From: Leptospira saintgironsiae
GTDB lineage: Bacteria > Spirochaetota > Leptospiria > Leptospirales > Leptospiraceae
NCBI RefSeq assembly: GCF_002811765.1
Contig: NZ_NPDR01000001.1
Location: 930,001 to 994,000 of the forward strand
Length of the DNA: 64,000 nucleotides
Direction: 5' to 3'
Made by a program: the position numbers and the translations under genes. Position 1 is the stretch's first letter; each line of letters begins with the position of its first letter. Below are positions 34,855 to 44,252 of the stretch, one piece after another. The notes below the pieces were generated by a model. That model was not told the origin of the DNA, ran no database searches, and saw only the letters and a list, made by a program, of their open reading frames with translations.

Positions 34855-35826
34855 TTACTTATAACTCACTTCCAGCATTCTTTGGACTGCCATTCTTCCT
34901 TTTTCTACAATTTCCGGATCTAACTTGATCTCGAATTGTTCATATAGAAGCGCATCTTTAATTTTTTCTAATGTGATTCGTTTCATATGAGGACAGGTCC
35001 GGCAAGAAGAAACAAATTGTCTATCAGGGAATTCGGATCTAAGGTTATCTCCCATAGAACATTCAGTAACTAAGAATACGTCCTTAGCGCCTGAATCACG
35101 GATATATTTGGACATCTGAGAAGTGGATCCAGCGAAATCGGAAACTTCTACCACGTCTGTGTTACATTCTGGGTGAGAGATTACTGTAACTCCAGGCCAT
35201 TGTCTTCTGACAGAAAGTATATCTTCTGCAGTGTACATCTCATGTACCATACAACGCCCAGGAAAGGAGATGATCTTTTTATTAGTTTGTTTTTGAACAT
35301 TCCCCGCAAGATATTCATCGGGAAGAAAGATAACTGTATCGCTATCCAAAGAGTTTACGATCTGGACTGCGTTTGCAGAAGTACAACAAATATCAGTTTC
35401 TGCTTTTACTTCTGCAGTGCAGTTGACGTAAGTCACCACTGGAACTCCAGGATACTGGCTTTTTAGTTTTTTAACATCTTCTCTAGTGATACTTTCTGCG
35501 AGGGAACAGCCGGCTTTTAGATCAGCGATGAGTACCTTCTTCTCTGGAGACATAAGCTTTGCAGTCTCCGCCATAAAATGGACCCCGTTAAAAAGAATAA
35601 TATCAGCATCCGTTTCAGCGGCAGCCTTACTTAGATAAAGTGAATCTCCTAGTATGTCCGAAACTCCGTGAAAAACATCCGGAGTCATATAATTATGTCC
35701 TAAAAGTACTGCGTTTTTTTCTTTTTTGAGACGGTTGATCTCCTGGATGAGAGGAAGTTTTTCCTCTATCTCATGTTCCATATAAGTGGATTCCAGGGAT
35801 TTTCGAATATCCTCTATGGTTTTCAT
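34855..35826 (-). CDS. nadA: Quinolinate synthase NadA
   Basis: A 323-residue NadA that condenses iminoaspartate with dihydroxyacetone phosphate to make quinolinate for NAD. The opening [17 protein letters not shown] and [20 protein letters not shown] are typical. The three 4Fe-4S ligands lie in [10 protein letters not shown] (C107), [13 protein letters not shown] and SCRTCPHM near the C-terminus. Length fits the family. On the minus strand it is followed closely by ispF. A GC-rich leader with a GGGGG stretch precedes the ATG, and a dyad lies further upstream (35873-35890). Confidence 0.96.
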   Translation of the reverse strand: MKTIEDIRKSLESTYMEHEIEEKLPLIQEINRLKKEKNAVLLGHNYMTPDVFHGVSDILGDSLYLSKAAAETDADIILFNGVHFMAETAKLMSPEKKVLIADLKAGCSLAESITREDVKKLKSQYPGVPVVTYVNCTAEVKAETDICCTSANAVQIVNSLDSDTVIFLPDEYLAGNVQKQTNKKIISFPGRCMVHEMYTAEDILSVRRQWPGVTVISHPECNTDVVEVSDFAGSTSQMSKYIRDSGAKDVFLVTECSMGDNLRSEFPDRQFVSSCRTCPHMKRITLEKIKDALLYEQFEIKLDPEIVEKGRMAVQRMLEVSYK

Positions 35827-35872
35827 TAGGCCCCCAGCCGGTTTAGGCGGTTCTATCTCTTTTTTAATTTCG

Positions 35873-35890
35873 ACTCCAATATTTTGGAGT
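35873..35890. promoter_or_regulatory. Dyad ACTCCAA-TATT-TTGGAGT upstream of nadA
   Basis: Perfect inverted repeat with 7-base arms, 47 bases before the nadA ATG. It could be an operator for NAD-synthesis control or a leader hairpin. No regulator was identified. Confidence 0.4.
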
Positions 35891-36101
35891 TCGGCAACCT
35901 AAATGTAAAATTGCCGAAAGAACTAGGTTTTGCAAGTTTTTATAATCAGTTTGATGCCCAAAACCTATTATCCATTCTCCCGACCCCAAGTTTTTTGCCT
36001 CCGACTGACCGTATCCTAAAATAAATTGACAGGAAAAGAAATACCGGAACAAATACGAAGTTATTCCTAAAAATCATCCATAAAGGATTGGTATTAACCC
36101 A

Positions 36102-37166
36102 ATGAAAAAATTCTCTGCTCTGCTCCTTGCAGGAGCTATTGCATTTTCGGTTTCCAACTGCGGCGAAAAAGTTGAAGTCGAATACCCTGTTTTTCCTAAA
36201 TCAAAAGAGGGACGCCAGCTTCAAAAATTCCTAGGCTCTATCCGCAACGTTGGATTAGCAGTCGAAAAACCCCAAAAAAGTCTTTGGGAAACCGTTTTCG
36301 GAGCAGGTTCCAGCTTTATTGATCAAATGCCTTCTAAAGTTTTCGAAGCTTTTGACAAGGAAACTTATTACAAACTTATCGACCTGAGCAAAAGAGCTGA
36401 CTCTATCAATGAGGCTACTCTAACTCTTACCGGAATTACTAAAAGCCGTGTGAAACTCGGAAACCAATTAGGTGCAGAGGCAATTCTTCATATCGGTTAT
36501 CAAAAACCATACACTGAGTGTGGAAGCGAGATGATGGTAGATTACGGCGCGGCTGCGTTGAAAGTTGGAGGAGCAATCGCTTCTATCGCAACTGGAAAAC
36601 AAGTTGATACTGGAAATGGACCAATCAGCAAACAAACTGGTATCCGTTATATGCTTATTCCTCTAGATGCTACTTTAATCAAAGTAGAAACTGGAGAAGT
36701 TAAAAAAGCTGTAGTTTCTAACCCTGCAAAAGTTGATGCAGGAGTTGGTAATTTAGATTGCCCTTCCGTTCTTGACTCTTTCGGAAAAGCTTTAGACGAA
36801 GCTGCTCTTTACATCAAAGACAGACTTTCTCCAAAAGTTAAAACTGAGTATATCAAAGTATTCAAAGATGACGAAGATCCTGAAGTTGCAGGGTACCTTG
36901 ACGATGGATACCAAGAGATCACTGGAGAAACTCCTAGCTTCAAAAAAGCGAAAGAGAACTGGGACAAAGCTGATAAAAAAGCTGGTGGAAAATCTTGGGG
37001 AGCAAAAGCAAACCTAGGAACTTACTACTTCCAAGCCGGAGACTTCGAAAAGGCTATCAAATATTACGAAGATGCGATGAAACTTACTGGAGCTGACAAG
37101 AACTACGTAAGAGAACTTCGTAAACGTGTAGAAGCGGCTGCTGCCGTTGATGACACTGAAAAGTAA
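36102..37166 (+). CDS. lipL41: Outer membrane lipoprotein LipL41
   Basis: A 354-residue LipL41. The leader ends at FSVSNC (Cys20), the lipidation site. The mature protein contains blocks I recall from LipL41 of L. interrogans: [61 protein letters not shown] and [10 protein letters not shown]. Tetratricopeptide-like helices close it ([20 protein letters not shown], about 310-345). LipL41 is an abundant outer membrane lipoprotein that forms oligomers with Lep. It overlaps the lep start, so the two are translated together. Confidence 0.95.
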   Translation: MKKFSALLLAGAIAFSVSNCGEKVEVEYPVFPKSKEGRQLQKFLGSIRNVGLAVEKPQKSLWETVFGAGSSFIDQMPSKVFEAFDKETYYKLIDLSKRADSINEATLTLTGITKSRVKLGNQLGAEAILHIGYQKPYTECGSEMMVDYGAAALKVGGAIASIATGKQVDTGNGPISKQTGIRYMLIPLDATLIKVETGEVKKAVVSNPAKVDAGVGNLDCPSVLDSFGKALDEAALYIKDRLSPKVKTEYIKVFKDDEDPEVAGYLDDGYQEITGETPSFKKAKENWDKADKKAGGKSWGAKANLGTYYFQAGDFEKAIKYYEDAMKLTGADKNYVRELRKRVEAAAAVDDTEK

Positions 37167-37521
37167 GAAATTAATACTTTCTTTCGGTTTCGAGAAAAGC
37201 GGGCGGATAACGTCCGCTTTTCTTTTATGTAGTGTATTCTTCTTGTCAGATTGCAGCAGAACAAAACCGAATTTGGAAGAATGTTCAGATGCTCAGATCC
37301 ATATTTCCAAACTAATCGCAAACGATGAAACTATGGAAAAAGGTGTACAAGCATTGATGTTAAGATCCATACTAAAACCTGAGACTAGCGAAGCGATTAT
37401 CAGAAGTTGTGTGGAGAATAAAAGTTTGCTCCAAGTACAATGTGAACTTTCCAAGGAAAAGTTTTCTGATCTACAGGAATGTAAAAAACATGCTCCTAAA
37501 AGGGAAGAGACTGAAGGTTAA
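37150..37521 (+). CDS. lep: Lep, LipL41 expression partner lipoprotein
   Basis: A 123-residue small lipoprotein directly after lipL41. The hydrophobic leader [14 protein letters not shown] ends near residue 35. The mature part is helical with regularly spaced cysteines ([37 protein letters not shown]), the pattern of the Lep/TIGR04454-type family. Lep binds LipL41 and is needed for its stable expression in L. interrogans. The only good in-frame start is the ATG at 37150, inside lipL41. This gives an unusually long 19-residue polar n-region before the hydrophobic core, and that region is encoded by a hairpin (37195-37221). Confidence 0.85.
   Translation: MTLKSKKLILSFGFEKSGRITSAFLLCSVFFLSDCSRTKPNLEECSDAQIHISKLIANDETMEKGVQALMLRSILKPETSEAIIRSCVENKSLLQVQCELSKEKFSDLQECKKHAPKREETEG
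37195..37221 (+). promoter_or_regulatory. Terminator-like hairpin inside the 5' end of lep
   Basis: AAAAGCGGGCG (37195-37205) pairs with CGTCCGCTTTT (37211-37221) around a 5-base loop, with one G-T pair, and is followed by CTTTTA. It lies 29 bases after the lipL41 stop but within the lep reading frame. It may partly end transcription and lower lep output relative to lipL41. Confidence 0.6.
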
Positions 37522-37550
37522 GGATTTTATTTCTTATATGAAACGAAAAG

Positions 37551-37572
37551 GGCCCCGACCAGTATCGGGGCC
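37551..37572 (-). terminator. GC-rich terminator between lep and the CxxC lipoprotein gene
   Basis: GGCCCCGA (37551-37558) pairs with TCGGGGCC (37565-37572) around CCAGTA. On the minus strand it is followed by CTTTTCGTTT. It sits between convergent genes and may serve both. Confidence 0.75.
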
Positions 37573-37581
37573 AATCAGATC

Positions 37582-39204
37582 TTAAAATACTGGAATTAAA
37601 TTCACCGAAGGTTTCTGCAAAACTCCACCTGCCGGTGCCGAGTACGTGGCAGATTGTAATTCTGTCCCGTTTTGCAAATTATACCGTTTCAGATATGCAT
37701 TGCTTGTGGAACCAGAATCAATGAAGGTAAGAAATACATCTGCATTGGTTCCAGTACTTACAATATCGATTTCTCGAAAGGTATTTGAGCTAGGATTATT
37801 CGGAAACGTGTTCGCAGTATTGTTCGGAAAAATTCCATTTATAGATGTCACATATTGTATTGGAACAACGCCAACACCTCCTATCGAAAAGGCTAGGATT
37901 GTTTCTCCATTCGATAATGCAGCAAGCTGAGCGGAAGTTGCGTATGAGCTATTGTAATAATAATAACTACTAGTCCAATTTGAACCGTCGGTACTTGTGC
38001 GGATTGTAACACCGTAACCCGGTAAAGGAGTCGCGTAAGAAACCCAGATCTTTTCCGCAGCTGATCCGGCGCCTGTCACGACTGCTGACAAAGAATAATT
38101 ATAACTTCCTGATCCACCATACGCGAATACATTAGTCCAGTTGATACAATCGCTACTTCTATAAACACTCTGGCCGCCTTGGGGACTCGAATAGTTCAGA
38201 TAAAAATTTCCTTTAAAATAAACGAAGCCGAAAGAGGAAAACGTAGAGAAGCTAATATTACTCGCTGATAAATCTGTCATGGCAAGATTTCCCGTTGTAA
38301 TTTGATTCCGAGGAGCGGAAGCAAAACGAATTATATTTCCTTTTGCATATGCCATATAGCTAAGCCCTCGATCAGGCGCATTCGCGATTTTCACTGATTG
38401 AACACCCGTATTTTGCGAATAATATGCTAACGGACTCTGTGGTGTCGGATAGATGCCGGATTGTCCTAAAATTTGTCCACCTGCGGAAATGCCACCAGCA
38501 CTACCGTTTTCGACAGAAAGAGCCAATTCCATTTGATTCACTGGAATTACTTGATTCGGTTGGAAATCGATGTAGTAATTCCCACTTCCAGAGGTACTAT
38601 GATTTCCGTGAGTTGCAGGACACATACTCTGAGAAACTAAAGGTCCGTAATGAAGGACTCCGCATTGGTTGCACCATCTCCATTGATCCTGCTGAGAGTT
38701 TGGAGAAGTGGAAGTGAAGCCTAGAACATACGAACCGCTTCCTGTAGAATCATGTGCTCCTCCCCTTGGACAAACATTCGGGGCACCCGAAAGATCGAAC
38801 CAGATTGCCTGGCAATTTTTACACCAATGCCAATGGTCTTGGTATCCAGATGGAGTGGGTTGCCCGTTGCTAAGATAGGGAAGTTGATAGTTTGCACTTC
38901 CTATTGCTTCATGTTGTCCGCCATCTCTGGGACAAATGCTATTAGGAGGTTGCCCCGGACCAAAATAAAAAAGTCCGTTGCATTTATGGCACCAAGCCCA
39001 ATTTGATTGTGCTGACATGCCCGATATTACAGTTTGCGCACTCACGGAATGAGTAGGAGCAGAACCTAAATTTTTAGCCGAGGACAAAAGGCCTGAAAGG
39101 AAAGAAACTTCATTCTCTCCATTATGTTCATGTGGGATACAATTCCCAATCATTGGTGAAAGAATTAGTATCAATAAAACTGCACTGATAATACGTGAAC
39201 GCAT
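37582..39204 (-). CDS. Lipoprotein with three CxxC modules and a propeller-like C-terminus
   Basis: A 540-residue putative lipoprotein with leader ending SPMIGNC (Cys22). Residues about 69-212 hold three copies of one module: WxWC-x2-C, an aromatic strand, a third Cys and a GG/HG-H turn. The cysteines are C72/C75/C91, C128/C131/C145 and C178/C181/C195. Each could bind zinc or form disulfides. The remaining 320 residues are Ser/Tyr/Asn-rich with strands such as VYRSSDCINWTNVFAYGG and TIRTSTDGSNWTSSYYY, the 'SxDGxxW' repeats of BNR/sialidase-like propellers. Function is unknown. It is probably an exported binding protein. Confidence 0.72.
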   Translation of the reverse strand: MRSRIISAVLLILILSPMIGNCIPHEHNGENEVSFLSGLLSSAKNLGSAPTHSVSAQTVISGMSAQSNWAWCHKCNGLFYFGPGQPPNSICPRDGGQHEAIGSANYQLPYLSNGQPTPSGYQDHWHWCKNCQAIWFDLSGAPNVCPRGGAHDSTGSGSYVLGFTSTSPNSQQDQWRWCNQCGVLHYGPLVSQSMCPATHGNHSTSGSGNYYIDFQPNQVIPVNQMELALSVENGSAGGISAGGQILGQSGIYPTPQSPLAYYSQNTGVQSVKIANAPDRGLSYMAYAKGNIIRFASAPRNQITTGNLAMTDLSASNISFSTFSSFGFVYFKGNFYLNYSSPQGGQSVYRSSDCINWTNVFAYGGSGSYNYSLSAVVTGAGSAAEKIWVSYATPLPGYGVTIRTSTDGSNWTSSYYYYNSSYATSAQLAALSNGETILAFSIGGVGVVPIQYVTSINGIFPNNTANTFPNNPSSNTFREIDIVSTGTNADVFLTFIDSGSTSNAYLKRYNLQNGTELQSATYSAPAGGVLQKPSVNLIPVF

Positions 39205-39396
39205 AAATGCTCCCTAAGTTAAAACGGATCTGAGGATTTTTAGGAAATAAATTATTAATTACTTCGAAATAACAAATCGGAGACACATATAATCATAGAT
39301 TAGAAACTTTGTATATCGCTCAAATGAGTAGTTTTATTCATTTTTCCGGATTGTAGAAACCGAAGAAGTCTAAAGCCTTGTATTCAAGGCTTCTTT

Positions 39397-41310
39397 ATGG
39401 CAAAGTTAAAACTAGTACAATTGCCTGTTCCTCCTCCTACAGCCTTTGCAGCTACTGGAAATGTTCCCTTGGCGGCGGGCTGCTTAGCTGTATCTGCTCG
39501 AGAGAATGGCCTGGAAAAAAAAGGCCTGGAGCTAGAAGTTTTAGATCCTGATATCACTGATAAAGAAGGCGATAGCCAACTTGCAGACAGGATCGCAAAA
39601 GATGAGCCTGAGTTTTTGGGCTTCTCACTTTATCTTTGGAATACTGAAAGAAGTCTTCATCTCGCAAAAGAAGTAAAACGTAGATCACCATCCACTAAGA
39701 TCTTAATTGGTGGACCTGAAGTAAATCCGGACAATCCATTTGTTCTTTCCGAAACAGGTTATGATATAGCAGTCTCTGGAGAAGCAGAGCATACATTCTT
39801 CGCTCTTATGGACACTCTTCTCAAAAAAGAAGATCCTAGAAAATTGCCGAATATTGCAGTTAGGGAACAAGATGGAAAGATGGGAATATTTTCCCGGGAA
39901 GAGAATGCCTCCTTCCCACTGACTAGTTATCCTTCTCCTTATTTGCAGGGGTTTGTGCCTGTGGATCCTGCAAGATCTACTTACTTGGAGACTGTAAGAG
40001 GATGTAGATCTCAATGCACTTATTGTTTTTATCCTAAGAGTAGTAATGTATTAAGAACTTTAGATATACCTGAGACGATCAAACTTCTCTCCAATTTGAA
40101 AGATAAAGGAGCCAAAGAATTAGTATTCTTAGATCCTACATTCAATCATAGACCTGGCTTCGAAGAATTTTTAGATGCAATCATAGATGTAAACTCAGAC
40201 AGATCCATGACTATGTTTGGAGAATTAAGATCTGAAGGAATTACAGAAAAGATCGCAGACAAACTTGCATTAGCAGGTTTCAATCGAATCGAACTAGGAA
40301 TGCAATCCATCAATAAGGAAACCTTAAAACGAGTAAAACGTTTTGGAAGTCCGGAGAAGGTTGCCGAGGCCGCGAGAATGTTGGCTGATAGAGGAATTGA
40401 ACTCTTATTAGATCTGATCATCGGACTTCCTGGAGATACTCCTGATGATGTGATGGAAGGGATCGAATTCTTTTATGGACATGGACTGGGAGAATGGGTG
40501 CAAGTGTTTCCCTTATCCATTTTGCCTGGAACTGCGATGAGAAAAGATGCAGAGTCAGAAGGTTTGGTTTATCTTCCTAAACCTCCTTATAGAGTGATCC
40601 GAACTCCTAATTTTAGTGCAGAAGCCCTTAGTTCCACTTTGTTTCGTTCAGAAGATAGATTGGATAGAAGGTTGGACGAAACTCCTCGAAGCCTATTATC
40701 AGATCCAGATCCTTCAGTTTCCGATACATTTTCATTTTCTCCAGGACTCGCCGAAAAATTTGCATTAGAAGATTTTTCAATATCAGGTGCAAGACATGTT
40801 TCTATTTGGTGGAGAGGAGGTAATTTAGAAAAATCTAAAAAAGAATTCTTTGATAGATTGAATTATAGATTTACTAAAGATCCTTTTGCAGTCACCGACC
40901 TGGTTTTATATCCTAAAACTTCTTTCGATCCTGACTTGATTACAGAGATTATGGAAGAATTTTCCAAGGTCCCAGCGTCTTATCTTTCTCGTACACTCGC
41001 GCACCGAGGAGAAAATATGCTTCATAGGATTGTTCTTGTTCTCCCTCATGGGGTTTCTTTTCCATTAGAATGGGTTTCTGAGATTAGAGAATATATTCCG
41101 GTTTTCCAAGAAATGGAATGGGAAGAAGCAGTTCAAAAATCAGCAGAGCTTGGAGGAGAATTTGCAGGAGCAAGGATCATTTCTAAAAATGAAAACGGCT
41201 CCGCGTGGAAAGTCCTAAAAGAAAATGCAGATCCGGAATCTGTAACCTTTGCAGATAGAATTTTAGAAAAACGTTGGTGCTGGGAAGTTTTAGGTTATTC
41301 TGAAAAATAG
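39397..41310 (+). CDS. B12-binding-type radical SAM protein
   Basis: A 637-residue cobalamin-type radical SAM enzyme. The N-terminal B12-binding-like domain (about 1-150) contains EFLGFSLYLWNTERSL and ILIGGPEVNPDNP. The 4Fe-4S motif is CRSQCTYCFYPK near residue 205. The radical SAM barrel includes ELVFLDPTFNHRPGFEEFLD, RIELGMQSINKETLKRVKR and DLIIGLPGDTPDDVMEG. The last 200 residues form an extra domain of unknown role. Such enzymes often methylate or rearrange unactivated carbons. The substrate is not predictable. It is transcribed alone. Confidence 0.87.
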   Translation: MAKLKLVQLPVPPPTAFAATGNVPLAAGCLAVSARENGLEKKGLELEVLDPDITDKEGDSQLADRIAKDEPEFLGFSLYLWNTERSLHLAKEVKRRSPSTKILIGGPEVNPDNPFVLSETGYDIAVSGEAEHTFFALMDTLLKKEDPRKLPNIAVREQDGKMGIFSREENASFPLTSYPSPYLQGFVPVDPARSTYLETVRGCRSQCTYCFYPKSSNVLRTLDIPETIKLLSNLKDKGAKELVFLDPTFNHRPGFEEFLDAIIDVNSDRSMTMFGELRSEGITEKIADKLALAGFNRIELGMQSINKETLKRVKRFGSPEKVAEAARMLADRGIELLLDLIIGLPGDTPDDVMEGIEFFYGHGLGEWVQVFPLSILPGTAMRKDAESEGLVYLPKPPYRVIRTPNFSAEALSSTLFRSEDRLDRRLDETPRSLLSDPDPSVSDTFSFSPGLAEKFALEDFSISGARHVSIWWRGGNLEKSKKEFFDRLNYRFTKDPFAVTDLVLYPKTSFDPDLITEIMEEFSKVPASYLSRTLAHRGENMLHRIVLVLPHGVSFPLEWVSEIREYIPVFQEMEWEEAVQKSAELGGEFAGARIISKNENGSAWKVLKENADPESVTFADRILEKRWCWEVLGYSEK

Positions 41311-41444
41311 AATTTATACTAAATAATCCGATTTATACAATACTTAGATTTTTCAGTAATTTTTCAAAAAACCAAATCCTGACGATTTTATACAATTTTT
41401 CTCCCAAGTTTGCGGTTAGGATCTTTCCATTATTGGAGAATGAA

Positions 41445-42020
41445 ATGTTGAACAACCGTAAGAAAGTATATGATTTCCCTCATAAAGCCCTTCGTTATGG
41501 GATCTCAAAATTAGTACAGGAAGCTGGAAGAACCGATTACTCCGATCCGAAAGATGTACTCCAACTTTTTGAATTAGGAGAAGAGATCTTTCTAATGTTA
41601 AAAATTCATGCGAGAGATGAAGAAGGAGTGAGTCTTAAACATTTAGAAGAAAAAGATCCACAGGCGTCTCTCAAAGATAAAGAAGAACATAAATATCTGG
41701 ATGAAAAAATAGAAGAACTAGAATCACTTTTGGATAGAATCAAAGAAGAAGATGAACAGGCTCACGATCTCTCCGAAAAATTTTATACAAAGTTAATTCG
41801 TTTCCAAACGGATTACTTTTCCCATATGACCAGAGAAGAAGAGGAAACTCAAATCAGATTACATTTGTACTTTTCGGATACTGAATTGGATGAGCACCAA
41901 AAAGAGATCATGAGTTCTTTAGGCGGAAATGAACTTAAAATTTGGGCAAAATATTTGATACCAAATGTTCCGACTCCGATCAAAAATAGATTCGAGGAAA
42001 TGTTAAAAACCTTCTCTTGA
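41445..42020 (+). CDS. Hemerythrin-like HHE-domain protein
   Basis: A 191-residue all-helical acidic protein. The candidate iron ligands follow the HHE pattern: DFPHKALRYG, LKIHARDEEGVSLKHLEEK, EEHKYLDEKIEELE and DYFSHMTREEEETQI. That is four helices carrying His and Glu, about 110 residues apart in total. Hemerythrins bind a di-iron site and sense or store oxygen or NO. The spacing is looser than in canonical members. The ATG at 41445 is preferred over an in-frame TTG at 41433 because GGAG sits seven bases upstream. Confidence 0.65.
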   Translation: MLNNRKKVYDFPHKALRYGISKLVQEAGRTDYSDPKDVLQLFELGEEIFLMLKIHARDEEGVSLKHLEEKDPQASLKDKEEHKYLDEKIEELESLLDRIKEEDEQAHDLSEKFYTKLIRFQTDYFSHMTREEEETQIRLHLYFSDTELDEHQKEIMSSLGGNELKIWAKYLIPNVPTPIKNRFEEMLKTFS

Positions 42021-42093
42021 ACTATGGTATTGGTTTGTTATAAACCAAGTAAGTCACTTGATTTTTGGGCGGGTTTCCTATAAGATCCTTCTC

Positions 42094-42375
42094 ATGAAGT
42101 CGGACAAATCCGAGGTATTAAAAGAATTTCGCACTCTTCCAGGAGTGGGTAAAGTAATCGCAGAAGATCTCTGGAATCTAGGAGTTCGCAGTAAGGCTGA
42201 ACTCGCAAAATTAGATCCTGAAAAATTATACGAAGAAATTTGCGAATACCAAGGTGCTCGAGTAGATCTATGTATGCTGTACGTATTTCGTTGCGCAGTA
42301 TACGTTTCTGCCACTTCCGATCCTGAACCAGAAAAAATGAAATGGTGGTTTTGGAAGGATAGGCAGCTTGTCTGA
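42094..42375 (+). CDS. Helix-hairpin-helix Cdd1-like protein
   Basis: A 93-residue protein with a helix-hairpin-helix DNA-binding pair: FRTLPGVGKVIAEDLWNLGV (residues 11-30) and ELAKLDPEKLYEEICEYQG. The C-terminal part, VDLCMLYVFRCAVYVS, followed by WWFWKDRQ, matches the 'pathogenicity locus Cdd1' family, which is named from a C. difficile locus. Function is unknown. It overlaps the AraC-type gene by 8 bases, so the two are an operon. The ATG at 42094 is used; no strong Shine-Dalgarno is seen. Confidence 0.78.
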   Translation: MKSDKSEVLKEFRTLPGVGKVIAEDLWNLGVRSKAELAKLDPEKLYEEICEYQGARVDLCMLYVFRCAVYVSATSDPEPEKMKWWFWKDRQLV

Positions 42376-43126
42376 TCTGATCCGGATTTCTTGGAGCCAT
42401 AAAGAATCTCCCGAAACTTATACAATTCTTCCTGGAGAAGAATGTGTAATTGGAGTTCAAACCAAGGGAAGAATTTCCTTAGGTTCAGGCAAACAATCTA
42501 AGACTCTTGCTAAGGCCGGGATAACTGGGATTTTAAGGGGGCCAAGAACTTTCATCTCAGAGAAAAATACAAAATCACTTTTAGTTTATATTTCTCCCTT
42601 GGTTCTTTCTAGAATGATCTCTGTGCCGATGGATCAAATCAGCGATTCAAGTTTATCTTTAGAAGATCTGTTTTCCAAGGAAATGATCTCCGGATTAATT
42701 GCAGACTGTGAAGAAGCAGATTGGAAAGGTCAGGAGGCTTCTTGGAGCTTAGAAAAATTTCATCGCCTTCTCCCCATAAAAGAAGAAAAGGAAAAATTCT
42801 TACCAGAGGCAGTTCTCCGGATCAAATCGTCATTTGGAGAAATTGGGATCAAAGGTTTGGCGGAGGATTTGGGCGTAAGCCAAAGTAGTTTAGAAAGAGG
42901 TTTTAGATCCAGAGTGGGTTTAAGTCCAAAAGAATATGCAGGACTTGTCCGGTTCAGAAACATATTCAGATTTTATAATTCTTCTTCCAGTTTCACCGAA
43001 CTCGCCTTGGAAGCAGGTTATTATGACCAGGCACATTTTATTCGCGAATTTAAGAAGAAGACAGGTTTTAGTCCAAAACAATGGTTTCGTCAGAATGAGA
43101 GCCTAGGATTAAATCCTAATTTTTAG
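42368..43126 (+). CDS. AraC-family transcriptional regulator
   Basis: A 252-residue regulator. The C-terminal AraC/XylS DNA-binding domain (about 155-245) has two helix-turn-helix motifs: IGIKGLAEDLGVSQSSLERG and FTELALEAGYYDQAHFIREF, ending in the conserved GFSPKQWF. The N-terminal 150 residues look like a cupin-type sensory domain. The start is TTG at 42368 with GGAAGGA upstream, overlapping the HHH gene by 8 bases. Its 3' end overlaps the convergent UDG-like gene by 11 bases. The ligand and targets are unknown. Confidence 0.87.
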   Translation: MSDLIRISWSHKESPETYTILPGEECVIGVQTKGRISLGSGKQSKTLAKAGITGILRGPRTFISEKNTKSLLVYISPLVLSRMISVPMDQISDSSLSLEDLFSKEMISGLIADCEEADWKGQEASWSLEKFHRLLPIKEEKEKFLPEAVLRIKSSFGEIGIKGLAEDLGVSQSSLERGFRSRVGLSPKEYAGLVRFRNIFRFYNSSSSFTELALEAGYYDQAHFIREFKKKTGFSPKQWFRQNESLGLNPNF

Positions 43127-43736
43127 AAAAAAATTCTCTTTTGATGGCAGGATGTTTTCGGATTAAGTCCAAGGATTTTGCGATCAGTATCTTAGCTTCC
43201 GGAGAATGATTCCAGACGTTTAATCCGGAAGGATGAGGCAAAGGAATCCAATCCAGTTCCACTCCATAGTAGTTTTTCTTAAACTTCTTACCGATTACCT
43301 CATCCAGTTTGTATTTTTTATTATCTACTAGTTGATCGATAGCGAGTTTACCTATCGGAATGATGAGCTCAGGTTTATTAAATTCAACTTCGAAGCGCAT
43401 ATATCTGGAACAATTTTCTACTTCGGAAGGATTTGGTTTTCTATCCCCACTTTTTGCTTTGCCTGGGAAACATCTACAAACAGCAGCCATATTCACTTTA
43501 GATCTATAGACTTCTTCTTCTATTCCTATAGATAAAAACCATTTGAATAAAGTTTTACCTGCTGTGTATGCGAATGGTTTTCCGAATTTTTCTTCGTGGA
43601 TTCCTGGAGCCTGGCCTATGCTCATAATTTTTGCACCAGGAATACCACCTTGCACAGGGTTGCCCACCATGTCTGGACAAAGTCTGCAATGAAGTAATGT
43701 CTCTATATGTTTTTTAAATTTTTGAGAATCGGTCAT
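43116..43736 (-). CDS. Uracil-DNA glycosylase-family protein
   Basis: A 206-residue UDG-superfamily protein. CRLCPDMVGNPVQGG near the start resembles the Fe-S-cysteine region of family 4/5 enzymes. KIMSIGQAPGIHEEKFGKPF is the water-activating/uracil-binding GxAPG motif. VNMAAVCRCFPGKAKSGDRKPNPSEVENCSRY and the HPSG loop (LPLPHPSGLNVW) complete the fold. It probably removes uracil or related bases from DNA; the exact family is uncertain. The ATG at 43736 is used; a TTG two codons upstream is possible. It follows the STAS gene. Confidence 0.8.
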   Translation of the reverse strand: MTDSQKFKKHIETLLHCRLCPDMVGNPVQGGIPGAKIMSIGQAPGIHEEKFGKPFAYTAGKTLFKWFLSIGIEEEVYRSKVNMAAVCRCFPGKAKSGDRKPNPSEVENCSRYMRFEVEFNKPELIIPIGKLAIDQLVDNKKYKLDEVIGKKFKKNYYGVELDWIPLPHPSGLNVWNHSPEAKILIAKSLDLIRKHPAIKREFFSKN

Positions 43737-43746
43737 CGCCAACGGG

Positions 43747-44166
43747 TCAAGGCGCTAAAAGTTTCCAAGCTTCTAAGGAGGTGCTACCTACTCGGATAAG
43801 ACTTTTTAATTTAGTAAGTTCTAAAATTTTATTCACTTGAGAAGAAGGGGAGAAGACCGCGATGCCACCCTTGCCGCTCTTTACTAGTCTGGAATGTGTC
43901 GCCATAAAAACTCCAAGCCCAGAAGAATCTATGTACTTCACATTTTCCATATTTACTAAAAGATATATGAATCCTCGATCGAGTAGATGAAAGAATCTTT
44001 CTTTCATGATCTGGGCAGAATATAAATTGATCTCGCCAGAAATTTTTACAACCACTGCTTCTCTCGGAAGACCCTCCGGAATATTGTCTTGATCAAGAAA
44101 TACACCCAGCTCGGGTGCATCATGATCAAAATCTTTACTGTCCAGGTTCCAAGGAGTATCTGCCAT
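43747..44166 (-). CDS. STAS-domain anti-sigma factor antagonist-like protein
   Basis: A 139-residue protein with a STAS domain (about 35-138). GEINLYSAQIMKERFFHLLD, LVNMENVKYIDSSGLGVFMA and the later FSPSSQVNKILELTKLKS are typical. The serine pair of DSSGLG is the phosphorylation site used by partner-switching systems. The N-terminal 35 residues are an acidic extension. It probably binds a GHKL-type anti-sigma kinase in a stress or motility response. A distantly related GHKL-like protein is at 47611-48510, but no link is shown. It precedes the UDG gene. Confidence 0.88.
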   Translation of the reverse strand: MADTPWNLDSKDFDHDAPELGVFLDQDNIPEGLPREAVVVKISGEINLYSAQIMKERFFHLLDRGFIYLLVNMENVKYIDSSGLGVFMATHSRLVKSGKGGIAVFSPSSQVNKILELTKLKSLIRVGSTSLEAWKLLAP

Positions 44167-44252
44167 AGTGTTGTTCGCTTATTTTTACCGAATGCGAAGA
44201 CTATCGAATTACTAGCCGTTTCTGCAAGGATTTTATCCCATTTTTCAACGAT

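Noticed and set aside
35864..36052. 62-residue minus-strand frame upstream of nadA
   Set aside because: It lies in the promoter region and shows no ribosome site or family pattern.
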